Positions 27,882 through 38,734 of a stretch of DNA of 64,000 nucleotides are shown here, piece after piece. This stretch comes from CALDTK01 sp965215115. Lineage in GTDB: Bacteria; Bacteroidota; Bacteroidia; Chitinophagales; Saprospiraceae. Position numbers and translations under genes: made by a program. The stretch covers positions 2,728,001-2,792,000 of the forward strand of contig OZ244050.1 in NCBI GenBank assembly GCA_965215115.1. The letters are read 5' to 3'. Below the pieces are notes generated by a model. The model was given only the letters and a program-made list of their open reading frames with translations, searched no databases and was not told the DNA's origin. Position 1 is the first letter of the stretch. Each line of letters starts with the position of its first letter.

Positions 27882-28388
27882 ATGAACATACCGCTCCACT
27901 TCGTCAGGTGCTCACTCAGCCTGTTGCTCGCGTGCGTGTCGCTGGAGGTCGCACACGCGATCCATGCGGCTGGGTCGGTTGCAGAGCCCGCGCTTAGCGC
28001 GACGAATTTCCCGCTGCTCCGCAAAAATCGCGCGCACGAAACCGCCCTCGCGCTACACCACCCGACCCGCGGCCCCGGGGTCAAGCAAGGCCGCCGCCCG
28101 CGCCGCGTCGTCGACCGACCCAAACTCTTCGCTGCCCTCGGGTGGACCGCGGGGATCATCGGTGCCGGTCTCGCGGTCGCCGGACTGATCGGGGGGAGCG
28201 CCCCCGTGCTGGCGGCTGCGGCGGGCGCCGCGGTCGTCGCCGGCGTCCTGCTCTATCTCGGGCGCTCCGAGCTCACCGACAATGCCGTCTTCGGGGTGCT
28301 CAAGGGCAGTGTCGAGGTCATCGGCCTGATCGTCCTGGGGGCGGTCCTCGTGTACCTATGGGCCACGGGGCGCCTCGGGGAACAGTAG
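27882..28388 (+). CDS. Hypothetical membrane protein
   Basis: From ATG 27882 (MNIPLHFVRCSLSLLLACV) the 168-residue protein has a signal-like N-terminus, a basic stretch (KQGRRPRRVVDRPK) and three hydrophobic helices (LGWTAGIIGAGLAVAGLIG, VLAAAAGAAVVAGVLLYL, VEVIGLIVLGAVLVYL). I do not recognise the family. It converges with the GT2 gene. Confidence 0.55.
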   Translation: MNIPLHFVRCSLSLLLACVSLEVAHAIHAAGSVAEPALSATNFPLLRKNRAHETALALHHPTRGPGVKQGRRPRRVVDRPKLFAALGWTAGIIGAGLAVAGLIGGSAPVLAAAAGAAVVAGVLLYLGRSELTDNAVFGVLKGSVEVIGLIVLGAVLVYLWATGRLGEQ

Positions 28389-28405
28389 TGCCTCCTGTGA
28401 AGTGG

Positions 28406-29578
28406 CTACCACTCCTTTCGCCGCACCAGGCCCAGCACCCCGAACACGACGTAATACGCCGCAACCCCGGCATCGAGTAGCGGCTGCCAAAGCACTAGGT
28501 CCCGCTCGCGGAGCCCGCGGTGCAGGCCCGCCATCCGCCACCAGACCACGGCCATGCGGACGGCGTAAAGACCCAGCGCCACAGTCCACCAGCCGCTCAG
28601 CGCGAGCGCCACGACGCCCGCGTAATGTCCGACGTGTGAGGCCACCAAGACCCCGATCCACGATTGGCTGCTGCGCTCGTAGGCCAGACCGACGGCCACG
28701 TGGCGTCGCTTCTGACGCAGGTACGCACGCCAGGTCCGTTTGGGCGCGGAGTAGACCCAGCTCTCCGGCGCCAGACAAACCTCCGTATTCGTGGCCGAGG
28801 CGCCGGCGTTGACCAGTAAGTCATCGTCCCCGCCGGTCAGGTGCGCGTGCCCCCCGAAGCCTCCCACCCGATCGTACACGTCCCGGTGGTACAGGAGGTT
28901 GCGCCCGACGCCCATGTACGGGCGTCCGGCCAGCGCCGCGCTGAGGTACTGCGCCGCCGTGTAGACGGTCTCGTAGCGGATCCAGCGGTTGAGCCAGCCG
29001 GGGCGGCGGTCCTGCGGCCCGTACCCGAGCACGATCTCGGTGTGGGGCCCGCGGGCGTCCATCATGGCGGCTACCCACCGTTCGCTCGCCGGGCGGCAGT
29101 CGGCGTCGGTGGTGAGCAGCCAATCGTGGCTTGCCTCGGCGATGCTGCGGGCGAGGGCGCCCTTCTTACCGGGGTGCGTTTTGTCGGTCTGATCAATCAC
29201 GCGGAGGGTGGGGGAGAGCCTGCCGCCCCCGCTCATGCTAGCTTTCAGCTTCGCTAGGACGGCCAGGCTCTCGTCGGCGCTCGCGTCGTCGGTGATGACG
29301 ACTTCCAAGTTGGGGTAGGCTTGCGCCAAAACCCGGGATAGGTTCGACGCGAGGTTGGCGGCTTCGTTGCGGGCCGCCATCACGATGGACACTCGCTGCG
29401 ACCAGGTGCGGGGCCGTCGGGACGGGTTTTGCCGAAAGGCGTCCAACAAACGCCCGAGCGGCCACACGTAGGCCGCCGCGTTGACGACGGTCGCCAGGGC
29501 CGTAAGGGAGATGATGAACGCCAGCAGCACGCGCCAAAGGTGACGCCCCCGCCGAACTTGCGTATCCTCGTGCCTCAC
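28406..29578 (-). CDS. GT2-family membrane glycosyltransferase
   Basis: 390 residues. An N-terminal membrane helix (LLAFIISLTALATVVNAAA) is followed by a GT-A domain: VSIVMAARNEAANL, VVITDDASADES, a D-x-D-like motif LLTTDADCRP, GGDDDLLVNA and the Q/R-x-x-R-W-like QKRRHVAVG, and then C-terminal helices. It probably adds sugars to a lipid or exopolysaccharide at the inner membrane. Mini-hairpins: 29328-29341 (GCAA loop) and 29427-29440 (GCC/GGC; read DAFRQNPS). Confidence 0.85.
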   Translation of the reverse strand: MRHEDTQVRRGRHLWRVLLAFIISLTALATVVNAAAYVWPLGRLLDAFRQNPSRRPRTWSQRVSIVMAARNEAANLASNLSRVLAQAYPNLEVVITDDASADESLAVLAKLKASMSGGGRLSPTLRVIDQTDKTHPGKKGALARSIAEASHDWLLTTDADCRPASERWVAAMMDARGPHTEIVLGYGPQDRRPGWLNRWIRYETVYTAAQYLSAALAGRPYMGVGRNLLYHRDVYDRVGGFGGHAHLTGGDDDLLVNAGASATNTEVCLAPESWVYSAPKRTWRAYLRQKRRHVAVGLAYERSSQSWIGVLVASHVGHYAGVVALALSGWWTVALGLYAVRMAVVWWRMAGLHRGLRERDLVLWQPLLDAGVAAYYVVFGVLGLVRRKEW

Positions 29579-29622
29579 CGCACCGCCCTCACCGCTCCCG
29601 CCCTCACGAACGTCCCCTCCTC

Positions 29623-30075
29623 ATGCGTACCGTCCTCCAGCGCGTCACCGCCGCCAGCGTCACCGTCGACGGGGCCACCGTCGGGCAGATCGACCGCGGC
29701 CTGCTCATCCTGCTCGGCGTCGAGGTCGGCGACACCGCGGAGGAACTCGACTGGCTCGTCCGCAAGATCGTGGGCCTGCGCATCTTCAGCGACGCCGCGG
29801 GCCTCATGAACCTCGACCTCGCCGCCGCCGGGGGGCGCTGTCTGGTGGTGAGCCAGTTCACGCTCCTGGCCTCCAGCAAGAAGGGCAATCGCCCGGGCTA
29901 CACCCGCTCGGCGCGGCCGGAGGAGGCCGTGCCGCTGTACGAGACTTTCGTCAAAACGCTCGCGTCCGCGACGGGCACGGAGGTGGCCACGGGTGTCTTC
30001 GGCGCCGACATGCGGGTGAGCCTCGTCAACGATGGCCCGGTGACGATCGTGATCGACACGCGGCTCAGGGAGTAG
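29623..30075 (+). CDS. dtd: D-aminoacyl-tRNA deacylase
   Basis: 150 residues, the usual size. It starts MRTVLQRVTAASVTVDG and has both catalytic motifs, SQFTLLAS and NDGPVT, near residues 78 and 138. It removes D-amino acids mischarged on tRNA. A mini-hairpin (TTTT-GAC-GAAA-GTC, 29943-29956) encodes the ETFVKTL segment, a helix region that is variable in the family. Confidence 0.95.
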   Translation: MRTVLQRVTAASVTVDGATVGQIDRGLLILLGVEVGDTAEELDWLVRKIVGLRIFSDAAGLMNLDLAAAGGRCLVVSQFTLLASSKKGNRPGYTRSARPEEAVPLYETFVKTLASATGTEVATGVFGADMRVSLVNDGPVTIVIDTRLRE

Positions 30076-30122
30076 CGCCGGGCCTGCCGCGAGATTCGCG
30101 ACGGGGCAATAACTTGCCTGCC

Positions 30123-31280
30123 GTGCAACGCTACGTCCAGCAACTCGTCGACCGGTATGCGGCTGTCGCCAAAACCCGCGACGACGCCGCCGCGGCCGCC
30201 GCGGAACTCCGCCGCGAGGAGGCACGCCTGCGGGGCGGGCCGAATCCCGAACGCAACCCTTTTAAGGAGTGGGACGGCGACCCGGAGGATCTGCCGGAAG
30301 GGGAAAATCTCTTCGACGTGGACGAGGAGACCAACGATGGCGCTTTCGACGAGTACATCTCGCGGGTCGAAGAATTTACCGGCCCGCAGAGGGTCATCGC
30401 CGAGGTGCCGCTCGGGGAGTACATCGGCGTCGACGTGGCCGAACTGCCGCCCGTAGATAACTTGAGCGACGAGGAGGCGGAAGAGCTCTACGAGGCGCTC
30501 AACTACCTGGGCTACACCTTCGGGCATTCTTTCTTCCTCGACCACGTCGAGGTCCCTTACCGATTCATGTACCGCGCCATGGTCGACCTGTTGGGCGAGA
30601 CCGTCAAGATCGTCCCCGGCGACACCGTGTACGGCTGCCAGTACTGGGCGCCGGGCTGTCGCCTCGGGAGGTACTGCGGTTGCTTTAGCGCGTGGAGCAA
30701 GGAGCACTACATCGCCGACGGCGGCGACCCCGACATGCCGCAGGAGTGCTTCCCCGAGCTCGAGGAGCTGAAGCGCGGATTCCCGGAGTTCTACGACCCC
30801 GACAGTTCGGAGTACAAGCAGGTCGAGCGCCAACGCGCCCGCCAGAAGCGCGACGAGGCCCGCGGCGTCATCCCCAAGATAGACCCCATGAATCCCGACA
30901 ACCTACCCTTCGGCCGCGAGGATAGCCGCTACAGACCCCGCCCCGACTTCGCCGAGCTCCAGGACGTCGTCGACGAGTGGATCCAGGACACGGGCGTGCG
31001 CTACTTCTCGGAGCTCACCAACACCGCCATCCTCGCCGAGGAGGTCGGGGAGGTGGCCCGCCTGGCCGCGCGCCGCTACGGCGAGCAGAGCTTCAAGACC
31101 GCCGAGGCCGCCGGCTCGGCCGAGGCCGACTGGGCCGACGAGCTCTCGGACGTGCTGTTCGTCCTCACGTGCCTCGCCAACCAAACCGGCGTCGACCTCA
31201 CCGAGGCCTTCGCGAAGGGCATGGCGAAGCGCAACACCCGCGATGCGGATCGGCACCGGGGGAATGAGAAGCTGCGGTGA
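30123..31280 (+). CDS. MazG-type nucleotide pyrophosphohydrolase fused to an unknown N-terminal domain
   Basis: The C-terminal 120 residues are a MazG-like domain (FSELTNTAILAEEVGEVARL with the E-E-x-x-E metal motif, and DELSDVLFVLTCLANQTG), which is normally a protein of about 110 residues. About 265 residues precede it: a helical start (AVAKTRDDAAAAAAELRREE), an acidic stretch and a conserved-looking domain with FLDHVEVPYRFMYRAMVDLL and a cysteine cluster CQYWAPGCRLGRYCGCF. GTG 30123 is preferred over TTG 30114. A mini-hairpin with GACA loop is at 30161-30174. Confidence 0.8.
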   Translation: MQRYVQQLVDRYAAVAKTRDDAAAAAAELRREEARLRGGPNPERNPFKEWDGDPEDLPEGENLFDVDEETNDGAFDEYISRVEEFTGPQRVIAEVPLGEYIGVDVAELPPVDNLSDEEAEELYEALNYLGYTFGHSFFLDHVEVPYRFMYRAMVDLLGETVKIVPGDTVYGCQYWAPGCRLGRYCGCFSAWSKEHYIADGGDPDMPQECFPELEELKRGFPEFYDPDSSEYKQVERQRARQKRDEARGVIPKIDPMNPDNLPFGREDSRYRPRPDFAELQDVVDEWIQDTGVRYFSELTNTAILAEEVGEVARLAARRYGEQSFKTAEAAGSAEADWADELSDVLFVLTCLANQTGVDLTEAFAKGMAKRNTRDADRHRGNEKLR

Positions 31281-31291
31281 GGCCCCCCCCC

Positions 31292-33712
<2,421 letters not shown>

Positions 33713-33716
33713 TGGC

Positions 33717-33724
33717 GAAAGGTA
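33717..33724 (-). promoter_or_regulatory. -7 box TACCTTTC, 4 bp before a start codon
   Basis: Reads TACCTTTC on the minus strand with the spacer GCCA before the GH3 ATG. It matches TAnnTTTG in 7 of 8 positions. Confidence 0.5.
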
Positions 33725-33814
33725 GCGTGGGCCTGCGGCGCTCAACGCACAGGCCGCAAAGAAGAACGCAAAGGTCGCAAGGCTAGACGTTGGTAGGGCG
33801 CCGCCTTTCGGGCG

Positions 33815-33822
33815 CATCTTTG
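33815..33822 (+). promoter_or_regulatory. -7-like box CATCTTTG, 5 bp before a start codon
   Basis: Seven of eight positions match TAnnTTTG, and it is followed by CGAGG and the galT ATG at 33828. The CGAGG could alternatively serve as a weak ribosome binding site. Confidence 0.4.
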
Positions 33823-33827
33823 CGAGG

Positions 33828-34865
33828 ATGACCGATCCGACATCGGACCGCTGGCACAAGCGCTACCACCCGCTCAGGCGGCAGTGGGTCGTGTACGCGG
33901 GGCACAGGAATACGCGGCCGTGGAGTTTCGAGACGGCTTCCGCCAAAACTCGGGAGGTCCCGCGCTACGATCCGGCGTGTTACCTCTGCCCGGGCAACGT
34001 GCGCGTGTCCGGGGAGCGCAACCCCGACTACGCCAGCGTGTACCTCTTCGAAAACGACCACCCGGTAGTGGGGGCGCTGGCGCCGGACGTGGTCGTGGGC
34101 GAGGGCCTCTACCGAACGGCGCCCGCGCGTGGCCACGCCAAGGTGCTGTGCTACCACCCCGAGCACCACCGCACGATGTCGGACCTGCCGCTGGCCAGCG
34201 TGGTGGAGGTCTTCGGGACCTTCCGCGCCGAGACCGTCGCGATGGCCGCCGACCCGACGGTGCACAGCCTGCTCATCTTCGAGAACAAGGGCGAGCTCGT
34301 GGGCGTGTCGAATCCGCACCCGCACTGCCAGCTGTACGCGCTCGACTTCCCGCTGGGATTAGTGACCACCGAGTTAGCAGCCGTGGCGGCCCACCGCGAG
34401 GAGACCGGCCGAAACCTCTTCGCCGACATCCTCGACGCGGAGCTGGCGGACGGGCGGCGCATCATCGCCGCCAACGAGCACGCCGTGGCCTTCGTGCCCT
34501 TCTTCGCGCGCTGGGCCTACGAGGTGATGATCTTCCAGCGGCGCCGCCACGCCACCTTGGCGACGGTGTCGGACGAGGAGTTGGCGGGTCTGGCGGCCGT
34601 GTTCCGGGAGGTCAACCAGCGCTACGACGCTAACTTCGGGATGTCCTTCCCGTACGTGATGTCGCTGCTGCAGGCCCCGCTGGACGGCGGCGCGTACCCA
34701 GACTACCACCTGCACCTCCTGCTGCAGCCCCCTTTGCGCCAGCCGGGCCTGCCGAAGTTCTTGGCCGGACCGGAGACGGGGGCCGACACTTTTATGGCCG
34801 ACACGATCCCGGAGGAGAAGGCTGCGGAGTTGCGTAACGTGAGGCTCCCATCGACGAACCCATGA
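33828..34865 (+). CDS. galT: Galactose-1-phosphate uridylyltransferase
   Basis: 345 residues. RWHKRYHPLRRQWVVYAGHR at the start, the zinc-site C-x-L-C-P-G in ACYLCPGN, and the active-site SNPHPHCQ with the nucleophilic His are GalT hallmarks; the C-terminal half has DYHLHLLLQPP. It transfers UMP between UDP-glucose and a sugar 1-phosphate. Its stop overlaps the start of the GHMP kinase (ATGA), so the two act in one pathway. Mini-hairpin: 33935-33948 (GGAA loop). Confidence 0.93.
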   Translation: MTDPTSDRWHKRYHPLRRQWVVYAGHRNTRPWSFETASAKTREVPRYDPACYLCPGNVRVSGERNPDYASVYLFENDHPVVGALAPDVVVGEGLYRTAPARGHAKVLCYHPEHHRTMSDLPLASVVEVFGTFRAETVAMAADPTVHSLLIFENKGELVGVSNPHPHCQLYALDFPLGLVTTELAAVAAHREETGRNLFADILDAELADGRRIIAANEHAVAFVPFFARWAYEVMIFQRRRHATLATVSDEELAGLAAVFREVNQRYDANFGMSFPYVMSLLQAPLDGGAYPDYHLHLLLQPPLRQPGLPKFLAGPETGADTFMADTIPEEKAAELRNVRLPSTNP

Positions 34866-36118
34866 GTGACTCCTACGAAGCCTCCGCGCCCGGGCGTCTT
34901 GACGTACTCGGGGGCATCGCCGACTACGCCGGGAGTGCCGTGCTGCAGCTCCCGATCAAGGAGCGAACCTACGTCACGCTAACGAGGCGAGACCATGAGC
35001 GGATTACACTCACCACGGCGCTCGAGGCCACCCAGGAAACGCAGCGCTCGGCGGAGATCGAGGTCGAAGACTTGGTTCGTCTGACAAGCCTGGACCTTCC
35101 GTCCTGGAGCCGCTACGTCCTCGGGTGCATCGCCATAGGTTCCGCCGACGGACTATTCGAGGCCCGCGGTATGGACCTACGTGTGCGAAGCGACGTGCCC
35201 GTCGGCGCCGGCCTGTCCAGCTCGGCGGCGCTCACGGTGGCGACGTGGCGGGTTTTGGCGCAAGCCTACTCTTTACAGCTTTCGCCAAAACGACTCGCGC
35301 GCCTGGCGCAGCGCGTCGAACACGAGATCGTAGGGGCCCCCTGCGGATTGATGGACCAGCTCGCCGTACACTGCGGCACTCCGGGGGAGCTAGTCCCGAT
35401 CATGTGCCGCCCCGATCTGCTCGGACAGCCATTCCCGGTGCCGTCGGGGTGGCGCTTCTGGGCCGTGGACAGTGGCGTACGGCACTCGGTGCGCGACGAC
35501 GCCTACGGGACGGTGCGCGCGGCCTGCTTCATGGGACTGCAGATCCTGCGCCGCGACCACGGCTTCCGGGGGCAGTACCTCACGGAGATGGGGGCTACCG
35601 GTCCGCGACACGCCGAGAAGCGGGCCGAGCAGCGTGTGTTAGAGGAGCTACCGGAGACGATCACCGGGAGGGAGTTTGTCGCGCGGTACGGAGGGCTGGA
35701 AGACCAGCTCAGTCGCGTGGTACAAGACCGGGTGTACCCCGTGCGCGCGGCCACCGTCTTCCCGATCCTGGAGCACGAGCGCAACGTTATGATGGTGGCT
35801 GCGCTCGTGCGGCTCCAGCAAACCCCCGACATCACCGCGGGTCATGCGATGAACCTCGACGCCTTGGAGCAGTGCGGCATGGCGATGTCGATCGCGCACA
35901 TGGGCTACGGCCTGCTCGGGCTCGGCCACTCGGCCACCGACAAGATCGCGGCGCAGGTACGCGCGCTCGGGACGGCGCACGGGCTCCACGGGGCGCGGGT
36001 CACCGGAGGCGGGAGCGGCGGTTCGGTGGCGGTGCTCGGGGATGAGCGCAGCGACGGGCTCGACCTGGCCAGTGCGCTCGGCGTGCCCGCGCACCGCGTC
36101 ATCCGGGTTTGGCCCTAG
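34862..36118 (+). CDS. GHMP sugar kinase, L-arabinokinase/galactokinase-like
   Basis: 418 residues with the three GHMP motifs: APGRLDVLGGIADYAGSAVL (motif 1), VPVGAGLSSSAALTVA (ATP loop) and VTGGGSGGSVAVLG (motif 3). Motif 1 lacks the G-E-H-T-D-Y of true galactokinases and instead reads G-G-I-A-D-Y, as I recall for plant L-arabinokinase. Coupling to galT suggests the sugar 1-phosphate is then nucleotidylated. Whether the substrate is galactose, arabinose or galacturonate cannot be told. Two mini-hairpins, 35253-35266 (plus) and 35277-35290 (minus), are only 10 bp apart; the second reads LSPKRLA where homologues have LSP-x-x-LA. Confidence 0.85.
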   Translation: MSDSYEASAPGRLDVLGGIADYAGSAVLQLPIKERTYVTLTRRDHERITLTTALEATQETQRSAEIEVEDLVRLTSLDLPSWSRYVLGCIAIGSADGLFEARGMDLRVRSDVPVGAGLSSSAALTVATWRVLAQAYSLQLSPKRLARLAQRVEHEIVGAPCGLMDQLAVHCGTPGELVPIMCRPDLLGQPFPVPSGWRFWAVDSGVRHSVRDDAYGTVRAACFMGLQILRRDHGFRGQYLTEMGATGPRHAEKRAEQRVLEELPETITGREFVARYGGLEDQLSRVVQDRVYPVRAATVFPILEHERNVMMVAALVRLQQTPDITAGHAMNLDALEQCGMAMSIAHMGYGLLGLGHSATDKIAAQVRALGTAHGLHGARVTGGGSGGSVAVLGDERSDGLDLASALGVPAHRVIRVWP

Positions 36119-36160
36119 CCGGGGCTCAACCTGAAGCCGCGCCAGACGTTTGGCCCCGCG

Positions 36161-37172
36161 ATGCCTATTCACACCGATATCCTCATCATCGGCGCCGGTC
36201 CGGTCGGCCTGTTCACCGTCTTCGAGGCCGGCTTGCTCAAGCTCCGCTGCCACCTCGTCGACGCCCTCCCGCAGGTCGGCGGGCAGCTCACCGAGATCTA
36301 CCCGAAGAAGCCCATCTACGACATCCCCGGCTACCCGAGCGTGCTGGCCGGCGAGCTCGTCACCAACCTCGAGGCGCAGATCGCGCCCTTCAAACCGACG
36401 TATTCCCTGGGTCAGCGCGCCGAGAAGTTGGAGCGCCTCGACGACGGTTCTTTCCGCCTCACGACGAGCCGCAAGGAGGTCATCGAGGCGCCCGTCATCG
36501 CGATCGCCGGGGGGCTCGGCTGTTTCGAGCCCCGTAAGCCGCCCATCGCGGGCATCGAGCACTACGAGGACAACGGCGTCGACTACATCATCCGCGACCC
36601 GGAGGTCTACCGCGACAAGCGCATCGTGATTGCCGGGGGCGGGGACTCGGCTTTGGACTGGAGCATCTTCCTCGCCGAGGTCGCCGCCGAGGTCACGCTC
36701 GTGCACCGGCGCACGAGCTTCCGGGGGGCACTAGACTCGGTCGAGAAAGTGATGGTTTTGGCGGAAGCCGGCCGCATTAACCTCGTCACGGATGCGCAGG
36801 TCACCGGGCTCCTCGGCGACAATGAACTCACGGGCGTCGTGCTCGAGGAGGCGGGCCAGGAGCGTGAGCTGCCTTGCGACCACTTCATTCCGCTGTTCGG
36901 GCTTTCGCCAAAACTCGGCCCGATCGCCGACTGGAACCTCGCCCTCGACGGCAGCGCCATCGAGGTCAACACGGAAGACTACTCCACGAGCGTGCCCGGG
37001 CATCTACGCCATCGGCGACATCAACACCTACCCCGGGAAGCTCAAGCTCATCCTGTGCGGCTTTCACGAGGGGACGCTCATGGTGCAGAGCGCGTTCAAG
37101 CGCATCCACCCGGAGCAGAAGCTGAGCTTTAAGTACACGACGGTAACGGGGGCGCCGGCGGGCTTTGCGTGA
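36161..37172 (+). CDS. Thioredoxin-reductase-like ferredoxin-NADP+ reductase (frame break near 37000)
   Basis: Opens MPIHTDILIIGAGPVGLF (FAD site), has VGGQLTEIYPKKPIYDIPG and the NADP site IVIAGGGDSALDW. It lacks the redox-active C-x-x-C of thioredoxin reductase, so it is the YumC-type ferredoxin/flavodoxin reductase. After VPG the frame shifts by one base in a CCCGGG run and continues IYAIGDINTYPGKLKLILCGFHEG to 37172, as the family requires. Probably an indel in the sequence. Mini-hairpins: 36756-36769 and 36900-36913. Confidence 0.88.
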
Positions 37173-37206
37173 GGGCGCCGGTGGGCCGCTCCGCGAGTGG
37201 CGCCTC
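37173..37206 (+). repeat. Diverged TTCGA-family palindrome
   Basis: GGGCGCCG on the left and GGCGCC on the right enclose CCGC-TCC-GCG. The bulge is changed (GTGGG). It lies directly after the reductase stop. Confidence 0.6.
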
Positions 37207-37262
37207 TACCCTAACCTCGCTCGCGCTCCCCGCCGGCCGAACTCTCTAAAAACGCCGCCGGC

Positions 37263-37601
37263 CTAACAATCCGCACCCGTGACGATAGTCTCAGCGCGCC
37301 CGTCGAGCGCCAGGGCGAGGAATTTGTCGTCTTTCGGGTCCCGGCAGTCGTGGATGTCGGAGACGACTTTGACGAGGGTAAATTTTGACAAATACAGACT
37401 TCTGAGATCATTGAGGAAGTCATCGCTAAACCGAGAGCGGAACTTGGGAGCATCGAGTTTTTCGTCAAGCTCAGCCGTCGTTGCAACGGAGCGGATGCCG
37501 CTTCGCTGTCGGACGCAGTAGTTCACGACTTGCTGGGGTATACCCGTCGCGGAGAACAGCGAACTCAATAGCACATTTGTGTCGACGACGATACGCGTCA
37601 G
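37263..37601 (-). CDS. PIN-domain toxin
   Basis: A PIN fold of the toxin-antitoxin component type: IVVDTNVLLSSLF at the start (first Asp), acidic residues in the middle, and CRDPKDDKFLALALDG with GRAETIVTGAD at the end. The frame extends upstream of the ATG/GTG-like codons to a CTG at 37601 that overlaps the antitoxin stop (CTGA); the IVVDTN strand needs this upstream start. Probably a sequence-specific RNase held by the neighbouring antitoxin. No mini-hairpin. Confidence 0.75.
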   Translation of the reverse strand: MTRIVVDTNVLLSSLFSATGIPQQVVNYCVRQRSGIRSVATTAELDEKLDAPKFRSRFSDDFLNDLRSLYLSKFTLVKVVSDIHDCRDPKDDKFLALALDGRAETIVTGADC

Positions 37602-37864
37602 CTCATCCGCTCTAGCTCCTCCTCCAGCTCCCTGCGGTCCGCGTCAGTGAGTCCAGCCGAGGCCTCCTCACATATGCGCATGAACGCATCGGCTGCTTCG
37701 GCGGGGCTCAGACTGGCCCAGTACCGCAGGCGTGCGGCGCGCTCGACGGCGCGGCGGGCGGCCTCGACGGCGGCCGCGTTGACCTCGGTAAGCTCCTCGG
37801 GCGAGAGGTCCTCGTAGGTGCTCCGGAGCTCCTCGCTGAGCTCGATGACGATCGTCTGGGCCAT
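37598..37864 (-). CDS. Putative antitoxin
   Basis: An 88-residue helical acidic protein (MAQTIVIELSEELRSTYEDL, then AVERAARLRYWASLSPAEAA). It precedes and overlaps the PIN toxin by 4 bp. I do not recognise a DNA-binding motif; the role is inferred from position. Confidence 0.6.
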   Translation of the reverse strand: MAQTIVIELSEELRSTYEDLSPEELTEVNAAAVEAARRAVERAARLRYWASLSPAEAADAFMRICEEASAGLTDADRRELEEELERMS

Positions 37865-37896
37865 GGTATTCAGCTTGAGTATGATTACGAAGGTAC

Positions 37897-37936
37897 GGCG
37901 CCGCAGGCTATGCGCCGCAGGCTATGCGCCGCAGGC
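37897..37936. repeat. 14-bp tandem repeat in a divergent promoter region
   Basis: Nearly three copies of GCGCCGCAGGCTAT lie between the two divergent toxin-antitoxin modules, directly upstream of the -7 box at 37940. They are candidate operator sites for the Phd-type autorepressor. Confidence 0.75.
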
Positions 37937-37939
37937 GAC

Positions 37940-37947
37940 TACCTTTG
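37940..37947 (+). promoter_or_regulatory. Perfect -7 box TACCTTTG, 4 bp before ATG
   Basis: Full match to TAnnTTTG. Transcription would begin at or next to the ATG at 37952, giving a leaderless message. Confidence 0.6.
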
Positions 37948-37951
37948 CTAC

Positions 37952-38263
37952 ATGTCCGCGATCGCCAAACCCCCAACCACCCTCACGGCCCTCGAATTCG
38001 AGCAGGACCCCGCGCGCGCCACGCGTGCCGCCGCCGAGGGCCCCGTCGTCGTCACCGATGGTGGGCGCCCGGCGCACGTGCTGATGAGCTACGAGGCGTA
38101 CGAGGCGTACGAGGCGCTCGTGCCGCCCGAACCAGCGAAGGGCCGCACGGTGTTTGACGTGATCAATGAGCCAGGCATGCAAGAAATCTTTGCCGCGGCG
38201 GCATCGGTCGACTTCGAGCTGCCGCCTCGCACCGAGGTCATTCGGGAAATTGACTTCGACTAG
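37952..38263 (+). CDS. Phd/YefM-family antitoxin
   Basis: 103 residues. The N-terminal domain (TALEFEQDPARATRAAAEGPVVVTDGGRPAHVLMSYEAY) is the usual Phd/YefM fold, which binds its operator, and the C-terminal acidic tail should wrap the toxin. A GAGGCGTAC triplet repeat at 38090-38115 encodes YEAYEAYEA. It is followed without a gap by the PIN toxin gene. Confidence 0.85.
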   Translation: MSAIAKPPTTLTALEFEQDPARATRAAAEGPVVVTDGGRPAHVLMSYEAYEAYEALVPPEPAKGRTVFDVINEPGMQEIFAAAASVDFELPPRTEVIREIDFD

Positions 38264-38695
38264 ATGTACCTCCTCGACACCAACGTTCTCTCGGAGGTAC
38301 GCAAGCTCGATACCGATCGCACCAGCCGGGATTTTGCGGAGTGGTTCCGTATCGTACCCCAGGCCTCATACTTCGTCTGCACACCTACCATTCTCGAGAT
38401 CGGCCTCGGGATCGAACGATTACAGCGACGCGACGCAGCGCAGGCATCGATGCTCCGGCGGTGGTTCGACTCGTACGTGTTGCAAGAGTTCGCAAATCGT
38501 ATTCTTGACTTCGACCTGGCCGCCGCCCGCGCCACTGCCCAACTCCCGGTCGTGCGTACCCTCCCCACCATCGACAGCATGCTCGCCGGCATCGCCAGAG
38601 TCCGCGGCCTCACCGTCGCGACGCGCAACGTCAAGGACTTCGCGGGCACCGGCGTCCCCGTCGTCAACCCCTGGGACCGCGCCACCTGGCACTAG
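38264..38695 (+). CDS. PIN-domain (FitB/VapC-like) toxin
   Basis: 143 residues, complete. MYLLDTNVLSEVRK (Asp 5), PTILEIGLGIERL (acidic Glu), TIDSMLAGIAR and LTVATRNVKDFAGTGVPVVNPW are the four PIN motifs of VapC/FitB. It starts one base after the antitoxin stop. Probably a Mg-dependent RNase. Confidence 0.9.
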   Translation: MYLLDTNVLSEVRKLDTDRTSRDFAEWFRIVPQASYFVCTPTILEIGLGIERLQRRDAAQASMLRRWFDSYVLQEFANRILDFDLAAARATAQLPVVRTLPTIDSMLAGIARVRGLTVATRNVKDFAGTGVPVVNPWDRATWH

Positions 38696-38734
38696 CCGCA
38701 GCACATCTACCGGCTCGGCGGCGTTCCCCCCGGC

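Noticed and set aside
37897..37936. CRISPR array at the 14-bp repeats
   Set aside because: Units are contiguous without spacers and too short.
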